A DNA stretch of 64,000 nucleotides, taken from assembly GCA_965229335.1 (NCBI GenBank), contig OZ245874.1:2046001-2110000 (forward strand), given 5' to 3'. Shown one piece after another: positions 51,016 through 59,451 of this stretch. The notes beneath the pieces were generated by a model. That model saw nothing but the letters and a program-made list of their open reading frames with translations, was not told the DNA's origin and ran no database searches. The position numbers and the translations under genes were made by a program. Numbering within the stretch: the first letter of the stretch is position 1; every line of letters starts with the position of its first letter. This DNA is from JAFKFH01 sp017307375 (GTDB lineage Bacteria; Pseudomonadota; Alphaproteobacteria; Ferrovibrionales; Ferrovibrionaceae).

Positions 51016-53093
51016 CGCGCCGCTGCTTCGATCATCGCCATGAAAGCCTTCTCCATCGCACGGGCGAGGCCCGTTGCGTCACACAGCATGCCGTCTCGCA
51101 TCGCACTTCTCTGTCCGATGCGTACCTGATGGCGCAGGTCGACGTCCTCGGCCAGTGCGACAATCTTGGCGACGTAGTCACCCTTGTCCTCGGCGACCCA
51201 GCCAGGGCGATCCAGTGCATGCAACATTGAGGCGGTCATCCGCGCCCCCATCCAATCGCCTTTGAGGGCGACGAGGGGCACGCCCATCCATAATGCGTCG
51301 AATGCGGTGGTGCCGCTGTTGAAAGGCAGCGTGTCGAGGGCGATGTCGACAGTGTCATATACCGACATATGCTCGGCCCATGACGCGACTGGACCCAGGA
51401 ACCTTATTCGGTCACCCGAAATCCCCTTGAGTTCGAGCAGTCCGGCAATCCTGGCCTGTACTTCGGGATCCTGGGCGAAGCGATCCTTCAGGATCAGTAC
51501 CGACGCGGGCAGAGCGAGCATGGCCTCGGCCCATACGGCGAGGGTCTCACGTCCAACCTTCTTGAGGTTGTTGAAGGATCCCAAACGAATGCGCCCGTCT
51601 TCGGCGGGTGTCCAGGCCGGGGCAGGCGCGGCCGCGGGGCCGCTGTAGGCGATCCACAGCCTTGGCAATCGCCATAGCTGCTCGCTGAAATGGCCGGCGA
51701 ATTCGGGAGGCGTGATAATGTCGTCCCCGACGAAATAGTCCATCTCGGTCAGCCCCGAGGTGCCGTGGTAGCCGAGGTAGTGGCACTGTGCCGGCGCCGA
51801 CCGGTGTGCGAATATTCCGAGCCGGCCGCCGCTCGTGTGCGAAGTCGTGTCGATCAGGACGTCGATTCGATCTTTCCTGATCTCATCCGACGCCTCGGCA
51901 TCCGACTTGTCCCAAAGCGGATGCCAGTGATCGGCAAGGCGACAAAAGCGCCCGGCGATGTGATCGTGGCGCACGGAAATAGGGTATAGCGTCAGTCTGA
52001 TCCGCTGGCGGTCCATGGCTGCCAGCAGCGGCTCGAGGAAGTAGGCGACGGCGTGCTGGCCGAATTCCGCGGAAACGACGCCGAGTTGCAGGCGGTCGCC
52101 CAAATGACTGACGATGGCAAATCGTCGGCTTCCCGCTTCCGCCCGCTCCGTGGCCGTCAGCCAGTGTCTTTCCCATTCGCATGCCAATGCGCGCTCGGCA
52201 TCGGGCGTCACGGCGCGGGTTACAGACGCCGTGTAGAGAAACGAGGATCTGGCCCGGTTGCGCCATGGCTGCACGTGGAGGGATCGAGCGAAGCAGGCGA
52301 GCGCCCCTGTTGTCGTTGGCAGAGCATTTCCCAGATTCAGCCATGCAGCGGCTAGCCCGGGTTCCAGGCAAAGCGCAAGACGATAGAGCGTTGCAGCCTT
52401 TCCGGTTCTGCCGGCAGACTGCTCGACGCTGCCGGCATTGACGTAGTTTGCGGCAATGCCCGGCGCCGCGTGAATGGCCCGCCGATATGTTGTGCGGGCA
52501 GCGGGCAACCCCAGATCCGCTTCGACGTTCCCTAAAGCAGCCAACGCCTCGGGACCCGCGGGCGAGAGCGCCAGTGTACGCCGATAGTCGTTTCGCGCAG
52601 CAGTCGCTTGACCTGCCAAATGACGTGCACTTGCTGCCCGAAAGTGCATTTCAGGGTTGTTCAAGGCCAGGGCAACAGCGCGGTTGCGACTGTCTTCCGC
52701 GGCGGCGCTCTCTCCGATTTTCGCCAAGACTTCCGAAAGATTGAAATAGTTGTTCGCATCCTGCGGGCTCAAGGCCAGGGCTTGACGCAATCGATAGAGC
52801 GCCAGGCTGTAGTGGCCGAGCAGGTTCAGGGCGACACCATCATTGGCCAGCGCCGCCACGAAGTTGGGACGTTGCTGGAGCGCCAGATCAAAAAGCTTAT
52901 TGGCGATCGCCGGCTGCCCCACTTGGATGGCGATCAGGCCGAGGCTACAGGCCGCATCCGGATGTCCGGGGACTGCCCCCAACGCTGCCCGATACAAAGC
53001 CTCTGCCTCGGCAAGTCGGCCCTGCTGGTGCAGAGCCGAGGCCCTGACCATTATTTGATCGATGGACAACACCGAGCTAGCGATAGACGTCAT
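51012..53093 (-). CDS. TPR-containing O-linked N-acetylglucosamine transferase (SPINDLY-type GT41)
   Basis: 693 residues from the ATG at 53093; a start at 53144 is also open. The N-terminal half (about 20-330) is a run of TPR repeats (ASALHQQGRLAEAEALYRAAL; ANYFNLSEVLAKIGESAAAEDS). The C-terminal GT41 half has LGVVSAEFGQHAVAYF, HTSGGRLGIFAHRSAPAQCHYLGYHGTSGL (in sections), VLILKDRF and the catalytic-site segment DTLPFNSGTTAFDALWMGVPLVALKGD. It transfers a sugar to Ser/Thr of proteins, perhaps flagellin, as Caulobacter FlmG (TPR-GT) does. DNA here is visibly lower in GC than the flanks, suggesting horizontal transfer. Confidence 0.9.
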   Translation of the reverse strand: MTSIASSVLSIDQIMVRASALHQQGRLAEAEALYRAALGAVPGHPDAACSLGLIAIQVGQPAIANKLFDLALQQRPNFVAALANDGVALNLLGHYSLALYRLRQALALSPQDANNYFNLSEVLAKIGESAAAEDSRNRAVALALNNPEMHFRAASARHLAGQATAARNDYRRTLALSPAGPEALAALGNVEADLGLPAARTTYRRAIHAAPGIAANYVNAGSVEQSAGRTGKAATLYRLALCLEPGLAAAWLNLGNALPTTTGALACFARSLHVQPWRNRARSSFLYTASVTRAVTPDAERALACEWERHWLTATERAEAGSRRFAIVSHLGDRLQLGVVSAEFGQHAVAYFLEPLLAAMDRQRIRLTLYPISVRHDHIAGRFCRLADHWHPLWDKSDAEASDEIRKDRIDVLIDTTSHTSGGRLGIFAHRSAPAQCHYLGYHGTSGLTEMDYFVGDDIITPPEFAGHFSEQLWRLPRLWIAYSGPAAAPAPAWTPAEDGRIRLGSFNNLKKVGRETLAVWAEAMLALPASVLILKDRFAQDPEVQARIAGLLELKGISGDRIRFLGPVASWAEHMSVYDTVDIALDTLPFNSGTTAFDALWMGVPLVALKGDWMGARMTASMLHALDRPGWVAEDKGDYVAKIVALAEDVDLRHQVRIGQRSAMRDGMLCDATGLARAMEKAFMAMIEAAAR

Positions 53094-53176
53094 CGACCGC
53101 GTTATAACAGAAGCCGAACTCGATACCAGTAGAGCCGGAATCACCGGCCGAATGGATGCCGCCGCCCGGAATCAGC

Positions 53177-53205
53177 TTGACGGCAAGAGCCTGCTTGAGT
53201 ACAAG
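53177..53205 (+). promoter_or_regulatory. Candidate sigma-70 promoter for rpsD
   Basis: TTGACG (53177-53182), 17 bases, TACAAG (53200-53205). Ribosomal protein S4 needs strong expression, and this is the best pair in the 252-base gap. Neither hexamer is ideal. Confidence 0.3.
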
Positions 53206-53345
53206 CCACCGACTTGCGGGCCCCGGGCGGAAACGCTGGGGCCGCAACTCGTTTGCCATACGGCGCGACTCGTAATGAACGAAGGCTCGTGACGATGGCG
53301 AACTTCTAAGACTGGCAAACGGTAGCGCGAACTGGACACCTCGGT

Positions 53346-53960
53346 ATGACCAAGCGACTTGAGTCGAAGTACAAGATCAATCGCCGCCTCGGCGAAAATC
53401 TGTGGGGCCGCTCGAAGAGCCCGATCAACAAGCGGGAATACGGCCCCGGCCAGCACGGCCAGCGCCGTAAGAAGCCGACGGATTACGGCATTCAGCTGAT
53501 GGCCAAGCAGCGGCTCAAGGGCTACTACGGCAACATCACCGAGAAGCAGTTCAAGCGCGCCTATTTCGAGGCTTCGCGCCGCCGTGGCGACACGTCGGAG
53601 AACCTGATCGGTCTCCTGGAGCGTCGTCTGGACGCGGTCGTCTACCGCATGAAGTTCGTGCCGACCGTCTTCGCTGCCCGCCAGTTCGTCAACCATGGCC
53701 ATGTCCTGGTGAACGGCAAGCGCGTCAACATCGCCTCCTACCTCGTCAAGGACGGCGACGTGATCGAGGTGCGGGATCGCGCCAAGCAGCTCACCGTCGT
53801 GCTCGAGGCCATCCAGTCGAACGAGCGTGATTTCCCCGACTACGTCGAAGTCGATGCCGCCAAGATGCGCGGCACCTTCAAGCGTGCCCCGGGTCTGGCC
53901 GACGTGCCGTACCCGGTCAAGATGGAACCGAACCTGGTCGTCGAGTTCTACTCGCGCTGA
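53346..53960 (+). CDS. rpsD: 30S ribosomal protein S4
   Basis: 204 residues, standard length. MTKRLESKYKINRRLGENLWGR and SPINKREYGPGQHGQRRKKPTDYGIQL (in sections) form the S4 N-terminal domain. GLLERRLDAVVYRMKFVPTVFAARQFVNHGHVLVNGKRVNIASY is the S4 RNA-binding module. It nucleates assembly of the 16S rRNA 5' domain and helps translational accuracy. The ribosome site before ATG 53346 is weak (CGAACTGGACACCTCGGT), odd for a ribosomal gene. It stands alone here, as in most alphaproteobacteria, away from the S13-S11-alpha operon. Confidence 0.98.
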   Translation: MTKRLESKYKINRRLGENLWGRSKSPINKREYGPGQHGQRRKKPTDYGIQLMAKQRLKGYYGNITEKQFKRAYFEASRRRGDTSENLIGLLERRLDAVVYRMKFVPTVFAARQFVNHGHVLVNGKRVNIASYLVKDGDVIEVRDRAKQLTVVLEAIQSNERDFPDYVEVDAAKMRGTFKRAPGLADVPYPVKMEPNLVVEFYSR

Positions 53961-53990
53961 TCTCACGACCCGACTACCGGTCTTGCCAGA

Positions 53991-54016
53991 AACGGCCCGC
54001 CCTTCGGCGGGCCGTT
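53991..54016 (+). terminator. Intrinsic terminator after rpsD
   Basis: AACGGCCCGCC (53991-54001) pairs with GGCGGGCCGTT (54006-54016) around a 4-base CTTC loop, then TTCCGTTT. It is 30 bases after the rpsD stop. Confidence 0.85.
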
Positions 54017-54092
54017 TTCCGTTTGGACAGCGCGAAGGCAACGGACTCCAAACCAGGGCCACTGCCCAAGCCGCAGGCGGCAAGGCTATCGG

Positions 54093-54197
54093 TTAGGCGC
54101 CGCCGATCCGGCCGCGCCCGGCGATTGCCGGCGCCATCGAGGCGCCGAAATCCGCAGCCCAGAAGGCTTTCAACGCGGCCGCAATCCGTCTGATCAT
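54093..54197 (-). CDS. Possible 34-residue small protein
   Basis: A minus-strand frame of 34 codons starts at ATG 54197 after a GGGAGAG-like site and ends at TAA 54093. The peptide begins MIRRIAAALKAFWAADFG: a short basic amphipathic helix with an aromatic face, then a Gly/Ala/Arg tail. This shape occurs among small membrane-associated proteins, but I know no family. It lies in the 339-base gap between the rpsD terminator and the P-loop kinase; nothing else in that gap is supportable. Confidence 0.3.
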   Translation of the reverse strand: MIRRIAAALKAFWAADFGASMAPAIAGRGRIGGA

Positions 54198-54299
54198 GTG
54201 GCTCTCCCGATAGTACGGGCGCAGTTCAGCAAGTTCCGGGCCAGGAACGGCTGGGTCGGCAAGCCCGGCGGCTGCGGCTGAACGCCTGATGCGCGTGGT

Positions 54300-54827
54300 T
54301 CAGGCCAGGCGGAAGCTTCCGCCTTCCAGCGCGGCGCCCACTGCCGCCAGGACGGCTTCGCGGTCGAGCCCGCCGACCGGCAGGACGTGGCGTTCGAGCG
54401 GGCCGAGATCGGCGAACTGCCGGTGCAGCGCGGCGATGACGTCAGGATCGGCCAGCGAGTCGCCGCCGCGGGCCCGGCAGCGTGCGATCGCGTCGTCGAG
54501 CCTCGGGCGCAGTACGATGTAGTGGAGTGTTGCCTGCATGCTGGCGAAGGCGTCGACGAACCAGGGACCGACGATTCCGTCGACGATCGTCAGGTAGCCG
54601 CCCCCCGCGTATGCCGCGGCGGCGGCGGCCAGTGCGCCCATCACCACCCCGTTCTGCGCATGCGCCGCGGGCAGCCAGGGCGCAATGGCGCCATGCCCGA
54701 TGGCATGGAAGAAGTCGTCGGCATGCAGATGCACTTTGGGCGTGCCCGGCCGTCGGGCCAGCATCGCGGCCGTCGTCGTCTTGCCCGAGCCCGGCGGCCC
54801 GGTCAGCAGCAGGATCTCGCCGGTCAC
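54300..54827 (-). CDS. P-loop kinase-like ATPase (AAA_33/gluconate-kinase type)
   Basis: 175 residues from a GTG at 54827 that overlaps the stop of the upstream cytochrome gene. Walker A is LLLTGPPGSGKTTTAAML near the N-terminus, with HADDFF about 30 residues later, where small-molecule kinases place a base and metal ligand. A Walker B-like strand LTIVDGIVG and a lid Arg region RPRLDDAIARCRAR follow. The family includes gluconate kinases, zeta-toxin-like and chloramphenicol phosphotransferases; substrate unknown. Confidence 0.75.
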   Translation of the reverse strand: MTGEILLLTGPPGSGKTTTAAMLARRPGTPKVHLHADDFFHAIGHGAIAPWLPAAHAQNGVVMGALAAAAAAYAGGGYLTIVDGIVGPWFVDAFASMQATLHYIVLRPRLDDAIARCRARGGDSLADPDVIAALHRQFADLGPLERHVLPVGGLDREAVLAAVGAALEGGSFRLA

Positions 54828-55519
54828 TTCGCCCGGTACGGCTCGGGCACGAACAGGCGATAGTCGGTTCGCGCCGCCTGCTTGTGGCATTCCAGGCAAT
54901 AGCCGATGCGCGAGGCCGTGGCCGAGCCGGTCTCGCCGCCGAGCTGCCCATCGCCGTCGATCATCGTGAAGCGCCAGTCGCCGCCCTGGGGGGCGAAACC
55001 CTTCTCCATCTTCTCCATGAAGAACAGCGGGCCGACCGCGGCACGGCCATCGCGGGTCACGGTGAACGATGCCTTGGCGATGCGGCTGCCAACCGGGGCC
55101 GGACCGGCTTTTTCCCAATCGAGATAGCTGGGCGCACCCGCCTGGTTCACCCAGGCGGCAAGAAACAGGTCGTGCTCGGAGCGATAGGCCTGGGTGGAGG
55201 CCTTGGGCCAGGTCGCGTAGCTTCGCGCCGCCGGCACGCCCGAGCGGGGATAGACCTCAGCCTGGACGGGAGCGACGCAGGCCTGGATTGCCGCCAACTC
55301 GGCCTGGCTGAGACGGGGCAGGCCCTCGGTGGTCGACGGCATCGCGGCGAGCCTGGGTACCCTGCAGTCGGTCGGGGTTTCGGCATAGGGCCGCAGCCCG
55401 AGGGCGATCAGCCGCGCCTCGAGCGCCGCGGGATCGGGCGGGGCGGGCTGGTCGTAGAGATTGTCGCTGCAGCCGGCCAGCAGCAGCGCCACCGACATGA
55501 GTGCCGTCACCCGTACCAT
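54824..55519 (-). CDS. Cytochrome P460-like lipoprotein
   Basis: 231 residues from the ATG at 55519. A signal with lipobox LLLAGC precedes the mature chain. The C-terminal domain has WPKASTQ, HDLFLAAWVNQAG, RIAKASFTVTRDG, EKMEKGFAPQGGDWRF and the single haem site CLECH, matching the cytochrome P460 family (hydroxylamine/NO-converting or unknown haem proteins). The haem would attach through C-x2-C-H in the periplasm. It overlaps a P-loop kinase gene in one transcript, an odd partner. Confidence 0.78.
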   Translation of the reverse strand: MVRVTALMSVALLLAGCSDNLYDQPAPPDPAALEARLIALGLRPYAETPTDCRVPRLAAMPSTTEGLPRLSQAELAAIQACVAPVQAEVYPRSGVPAARSYATWPKASTQAYRSEHDLFLAAWVNQAGAPSYLDWEKAGPAPVGSRIAKASFTVTRDGRAAVGPLFFMEKMEKGFAPQGGDWRFTMIDGDGQLGGETGSATASRIGYCLECHKQAARTDYRLFVPEPYRAK

Positions 55520-55573
55520 CACCGTTCCCCGTTACGCTTCCAATCGCGGGCGGGATGCTAACACAAAACGAAA

Positions 55574-55595
55574 CCGGCCCGGTTTCCCGGGCCGG
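55574..55595 (-). terminator. Intrinsic terminator of the purS-purQ-purL-bolA-grxD operon
   Basis: CCGGCCCGG (55574-55582) and CCGGGCCGG (55587-55595), 4-base loop TTTC. Reading on the minus strand, TTTCGTTTTG follows. It is 26 bases beyond the grxD stop. Confidence 0.85.
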
Positions 55596-55620
55596 CTCGA
55601 CAGACGATGAAGCCTGGATA

Positions 55621-55962
55621 TCAGGCGGCCTGGGTGGTCGCGACGCCCTTGTCGGCCAGCAGCTGCTGCAGCTCGCCCGACTCGAACATCTCGCGCATGA
55701 TGTCGCAGCCGCCGATGAACTCGCCCTTGACGTAGAGCTGGGGGATCGTCGGCCAGTTGGAGAATTCCTTGATGCCCTGGCGGATCGAGGGATCGGACAG
55801 CACGTCGATGCCCTTGAACTTGACGCCGAGATAGGAAAGCACCTGCACGGAGGCGGCCGAGAAGCCGCATTGCGGGAACACCGGCGTGCCCTTCATGAAC
55901 AGGACGACGTCGTTGTCGGTGACTTCCTGGCGGATGCGGTCGAAAACGGGATTGTCGGTCAT
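55621..55962 (-). CDS. grxD: Monothiol glutaredoxin (CGFS type)
   Basis: 113 residues, usual length. The active site FPQCGFSAASV holds the single Cys of CGFS glutaredoxins, which bridge a [2Fe-2S] cluster with glutathione. VVLFMKGTP starts the thioredoxin fold and WPTIPQLYVKGEFIGGCDIM has the cis-Pro and GSH-binding residues. It delivers iron-sulfur clusters and pairs with BolA. bolA is 24 bases upstream on the same strand, a conserved partnership. A terminator follows. Confidence 0.96.
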   Translation of the reverse strand: MTDNPVFDRIRQEVTDNDVVLFMKGTPVFPQCGFSAASVQVLSYLGVKFKGIDVLSDPSIRQGIKEFSNWPTIPQLYVKGEFIGGCDIMREMFESGELQQLLADKGVATTQAA

Positions 55963-55986
55963 CGGTCTGGTCCTCGGGTTCTGGGG

Positions 55987-56223
55987 TTATTCCGCCGGCG
56001 CCTGGGTTTGCAAGGCCAGGGCGTGCAGCTGCCCGCCCATGCGGCCCTGCAGGGCGGCATAGACGATCTGATGCTGCTGCACCCGGCTCTTGCCCTTGAA
56101 CGCCGCCGAGACCACCCGGGCGGCGTAATGGTCCCCGTCGCCGCGCAGGTCCTGGATTTCGACCAGCGCGTCGGGCAGGGCTTCCTTGATCATCCGTTCG
56201 ATATCGGTGGCGCTCATCGCCAT
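55987..56223 (-). CDS. bolA: BolA-family protein
   Basis: 78 residues from the ATG at 56223 (ATG 56217 also possible), with GGAGGACC upstream. The class II KH-like fold shows MIKEALPDALVEIQDLRGDGDHYAARVVSAAFKGKSRVQQHQIVY (in sections), with the invariant His of the 'K.RV.QHQ.V' motif that can take part in the cluster held with the glutaredoxin. The short form is closer to IbaG/YrbA than to E. coli BolA. It sits between purL and grxD, an arrangement common in alphaproteobacteria. Confidence 0.93.
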   Translation of the reverse strand: MAMSATDIERMIKEALPDALVEIQDLRGDGDHYAARVVSAAFKGKSRVQQHQIVYAALQGRMGGQLHALALQTQAPAE

Positions 56224-56243
56224 CGCAAGTGGTCCTCCAGATT

Positions 56244-58442
56244 TCAGGCCGCCGCGGGGGCGGACATATAGCCGGGCAGCCAATCCTCGTGGGCGCGGGC
56301 CAGCGTCGCCAGGGCGACGCTGAGCTGTCCGGTCACCGTCAGCTTGTCGCCGCCGACCTGGCCCAGCACCGCGGCGGGCACACCGGCCGCCGCGGCCGCA
56401 GCCAGGATAGCAGATTCATAGCGACTCGCGACTGTTATGATATAGCGTGCCTGCTCCTCGCCGAAAAGCAGGGCGAAGGGGCTGGCATCGCCCTTCGGCA
56501 GGCCGACTTCGGCGCCGAGCTTGCCGGCCAGCGCCATTTCCGCCAGCGCGACGACCAGACCGCCATCGGCGACGTCATGGCAGGCGGTGACGTGGCCGTC
56601 GGCGATCAGCTTGCGGACGAGGTCGCCGGTCCGGCGCTCGATGGCCAGGTCGACCGGCGGTGGCGGGCCTTCCTCGCGGCCGCAGAGTTCGCGAAGGGCC
56701 AGCGACTGGCCGAGATGGCCGGTGGCTTCGCCCAGCACGACGATGCGATCGCCGGTGGCCTTGAAGGCGATCGTGGCCATCCTGGTCACGTCGTCCAGCA
56801 CGCCGACACCGCCGATCGCCGGGGTCGGCAGGATGCCGGTGCCATTGGTCTCGTTGTAGAGCGAGACGTTGCCGGACACGACGGGGAAGTCGAGGGCGAG
56901 GCAGGCTTCGCGCATGCCTTCGACGCAGCCGACGAACTGGCCCATGATCTCCGGCCGCTGCGGGTTGCCGAAATTCATGTTGTCGGTGATCGCCAGCGGC
57001 CGGGCGCCGACCGCGGTCAGGTTGCGCCACGCCTCGGCCACCGCCTGGCGGCCGCCCTGGACCGGATCGGCCTTGCAGTAGCGGGGGGTGCAATCGGTGG
57101 TCATCGCAAGCGCCTTGCCGCCGGCATCGGGCACCCGCACGACGGCGGCATCGCCGCCGGGCCGCTGGGCGGTGTCGCCGCCGACCAGGTGGTCGTACTG
57201 CTCCCAGATCCAGCGGCGCGAGGCGATGTCGGGCGACCCCATCATCCGGACCAGTGCTTCGCCGAGATCGACCGGCGCCGCGATATGGCCGCGGTCGAGC
57301 GGCGCCGGCGGCGGCGTGGGCACCCACGGCCGGTCGTATTCCGGCGAGGCCAGGGCCAGCGGGTCGATCGGCAGATCGCCGACGATCTCGCCGTGCATGC
57401 GCAACTGCATGCGGCCGGTATCGGTCAGGTGGCCGATGACGGCGAAATCGAGCTCCCACTTGCGGAAGATCGCCTCGGCCGCGGCCTCGCGGCCGGGCTT
57501 CAGCACCATCAGCATCCGCTCCTGGCTTTCCGACAGCATCAGCTCATAGGGCGTCATGCCGGTTTCGCGGGCGGGCACCTGGTCGAGGTCGAGGATGATG
57601 CCGACGCCGCCCTTCGAGGCCATCTCGAACGACGACGAGGTCAGGCCGGCCGCGCCCATGTCCTGGATCGCGACGATGTAGTCGGTCTGCATCAGCTCGA
57701 GGCAGGCCTCGATCAGCAGCTTCTCGGTGAACGGGTCGCCGACCTGCACGGTCGGGCGCTTCTCCTCGGCGTCGTCGGAGAATTCGGCCGAGGCCATGGT
57801 GGCACCGTGGATGCCGTCGCGCCCGGTCTTGGACCCGACATAGACGACCGGATTGCCGACGCCGGCGGCGGCCGAATAGAAGATCCGGTCGGCAGGCGCG
57901 ATACCCACGGTCATCGCGTTGACCAGGATGTTGCCGTTATAGGCCGGGTGGAAATTGACCTCGCCGCCGACCGTCGGCACGCCGACGCAATTGCCGTAGC
58001 CGCCGATGCCGGCGACGACGCCGGCCACCAGATGCCGGGTCTTGGGGTGGTCGGGGCTGCCGAAGCGCAGGGCGTTCAGGTTTGCCACCGGCCGCGCGCC
58101 CATCGTGAAGACGTCGCGCAGGATGCCGCCGACGCCGGTCGCCGCGCCCTGGTAGGGTTCGATGAACGACGGGTGGTTGTGGCTTTCCATCTTGAAGATG
58201 GCGGCAAGCCCGTCGCCGATGTCGATAACGCCGGCATTCTCGCCCGGACCCTTGATCACCCAGGGGGCCTTGGTCGGCAGCTGCTTCAGCCACTTCTTCG
58301 ACGACTTGTACGAGCAGTGCTCGGACCACATCACCGAGAAGATGCCGAGTTCGACCTGGTTCGGGTGCCGGCCCAGGATCTCGACGGCGTTGTCGTATTC
58401 GGCCTCGGTGAGGCCCATCAGGTCTGCGGGGCGCGCGCTCAC
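56244..58442 (-). CDS. purL: Phosphoribosylformylglycinamidine synthase, PurL subunit
   Basis: 732 residues from a GTG at 58442 that overlaps the purQ stop. Family length (small PurL) is about 730-740. WSEHCSYKSSKKWLKQLPT, GIGDGLAAIFKMESHNHPSFIEPYQGAATGVGGILRD (in sections), VPTVGGEVNFH and the duplicated second half (GNVSLYNETNG) are typical. With PurQ and PurS it converts FGAR to FGAM using glutamine, step 4 of purine synthesis. The longer upstream frame to 58628 is not protein-like. Confidence 0.97.
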   Translation of the reverse strand: MSARPADLMGLTEAEYDNAVEILGRHPNQVELGIFSVMWSEHCSYKSSKKWLKQLPTKAPWVIKGPGENAGVIDIGDGLAAIFKMESHNHPSFIEPYQGAATGVGGILRDVFTMGARPVANLNALRFGSPDHPKTRHLVAGVVAGIGGYGNCVGVPTVGGEVNFHPAYNGNILVNAMTVGIAPADRIFYSAAAGVGNPVVYVGSKTGRDGIHGATMASAEFSDDAEEKRPTVQVGDPFTEKLLIEACLELMQTDYIVAIQDMGAAGLTSSSFEMASKGGVGIILDLDQVPARETGMTPYELMLSESQERMLMVLKPGREAAAEAIFRKWELDFAVIGHLTDTGRMQLRMHGEIVGDLPIDPLALASPEYDRPWVPTPPPAPLDRGHIAAPVDLGEALVRMMGSPDIASRRWIWEQYDHLVGGDTAQRPGGDAAVVRVPDAGGKALAMTTDCTPRYCKADPVQGGRQAVAEAWRNLTAVGARPLAITDNMNFGNPQRPEIMGQFVGCVEGMREACLALDFPVVSGNVSLYNETNGTGILPTPAIGGVGVLDDVTRMATIAFKATGDRIVVLGEATGHLGQSLALRELCGREEGPPPPVDLAIERRTGDLVRKLIADGHVTACHDVADGGLVVALAEMALAGKLGAEVGLPKGDASPFALLFGEEQARYIITVASRYESAILAAAAAAGVPAAVLGQVGGDKLTVTGQLSVALATLARAHEDWLPGYMSAPAAA

Positions 58443-59128
58443 GACAGGGCCTCGACGATCGAAGTGAACAGGCCGCGGCCGTCGGTTCCGCCCAACTGCG
58501 GGTCGGTCGCGTCCTCGGGATGGGGCATCAGGCCGAGGACGTTGCGATCCTCGCTCAGGATGCCGGCGATGTTGCGGCGCGAGCCGTTCAGGTTGGTATC
58601 GTCGTCGACCCGGCCCTCGGCGTCGCAATAGCGGAAGGCCACGCGGTCTTCCTGCTCCAGCCGGTCGAGGGTGGCCTGGTCGGCGAAATAATTGCCGTCG
58701 TGATGGGCCACCGGCACCGACAGCACCTGGCCGGCCTGATAGTGGCCGGTGAAGTCGGACGAGGCGTTCGCAACCTTAAGATGGACGTTGCGGCAGATGA
58801 ACTTGAGGCCGGCATTGCGCATCAGCGCGCCGGGCAGCAAGCCCGCCTCGGTCGCCATCTGGAAACCGTTGCAGACCGCCAGGACGCGGCCGCCGCGGGC
58901 GGCATGGTCCTTGACCGCGCGCATGATCGGCGATTGCGCGGCCATCGCGCCGGCGCGCAGATAGTCGCCGTAGGAGAAGCCGCCCGGCAGGACGACGAGA
59001 TCGACGTCGGGCAGCGCGCTGTCGCGGTGCCAGACCAGCGTGGCGGCCTTGCCCGACGCGGCCTTCAGCGCCAGCGCCATGTCGCGCTCGCGGTTGATGC
59101 CGGGGAAGACGACGATGGCGGATTTCAT
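58439..59128 (-). CDS. purQ: Phosphoribosylformylglycinamidine synthase, PurQ glutaminase subunit
   Basis: 229 residues from the ATG at 59128. KSAIVVFPGINRERDM starts the class I amidotransferase, LPGGFSYGDYLRAG shapes the oxyanion region, VLAVCNGFQ carries the nucleophilic Cys, and the late GLMPHPEDA has the catalytic His-Glu pair. It supplies ammonia to PurL. It follows purS by 5 bases and overlaps purL by 4. The frame upstream to 59194 overlaps purS and is not used. Confidence 0.97.
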   Translation of the reverse strand: MKSAIVVFPGINRERDMALALKAASGKAATLVWHRDSALPDVDLVVLPGGFSYGDYLRAGAMAAQSPIMRAVKDHAARGGRVLAVCNGFQMATEAGLLPGALMRNAGLKFICRNVHLKVANASSDFTGHYQAGQVLSVPVAHHDGNYFADQATLDRLEQEDRVAFRYCDAEGRVDDDTNLNGSRRNIAGILSEDRNVLGLMPHPEDATDPQLGGTDGRGLFTSIVEALS

Positions 59129-59133
59129 CGCGT

Positions 59134-59376
59134 TCAGCCCACGAGTTCGATGGCGTAGTTCTCGATGACCGTGTTGGCCAGCAACTGGCGGCACATCGCC
59201 TCGACGCTTTCGCGGGCCTTGGCCGGGTCCTTCTCGGCCAGGTCGAGCTCGATGTACTTGCCTTGGCGGACGTCGTCGACGCCGGTGAAGCCCAGGCCTG
59301 ACAGCGCATTGCCGATCGCCTTGCCCTGGGGATCGAGGACACCGTTCTTCAACGTGACGTGGACCTTGGCCTTCAC
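59134..59376 (-). CDS. purS: Phosphoribosylformylglycinamidine synthase, PurS subunit
   Basis: 80 residues, standard length. KAKVHVTLKNGVLDPQGKAI and GFTGVDDVRQGKYIELDLAE (in sections) match PurS, the small dimer that holds PurQ against PurL. The C-terminal MCRQLLANTVIENYAIEL is characteristic. It is first of the five-gene operon purS-purQ-purL-bolA-grxD. The 73 bases between it and purC hold a terminator, so it may have its own promoter or depend on read-through. Confidence 0.95.
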   Translation of the reverse strand: MKAKVHVTLKNGVLDPQGKAIGNALSGLGFTGVDDVRQGKYIELDLAEKDPAKARESVEAMCRQLLANTVIENYAIELVG

Positions 59377-59428
59377 GGCAGGAAACTCCTTGGGTAGCGT
59401 TCAGAGGTCGTCGGTTCGGGAACAGGAA

Positions 59429-59451
59429 AAGGGGGCGTCGAGCGCCCCCTT
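59429..59451 (-). terminator. Intrinsic terminator at the end of purC
   Basis: AAGGGGGCG (59429-59437) and CGCCCCCTT (59443-59451), loop TCGAG; minus-strand reading continues TTTCCTGTT. The stem overlaps the purC stop codon. It could attenuate transcription into purS. Confidence 0.8.

Noticed and set aside
53077..53259. 60-codon minus-strand frame upstream of the TPR glycosyltransferase
   Set aside because: No start signal; it overlaps the likely rpsD promoter and the 5' end of the transferase gene.
56229..58631. An 800-codon plus-strand frame opposite purL
   Set aside because: Antisense to a firmly identified gene; repetitive Gly/Arg/Asp-rich translation.
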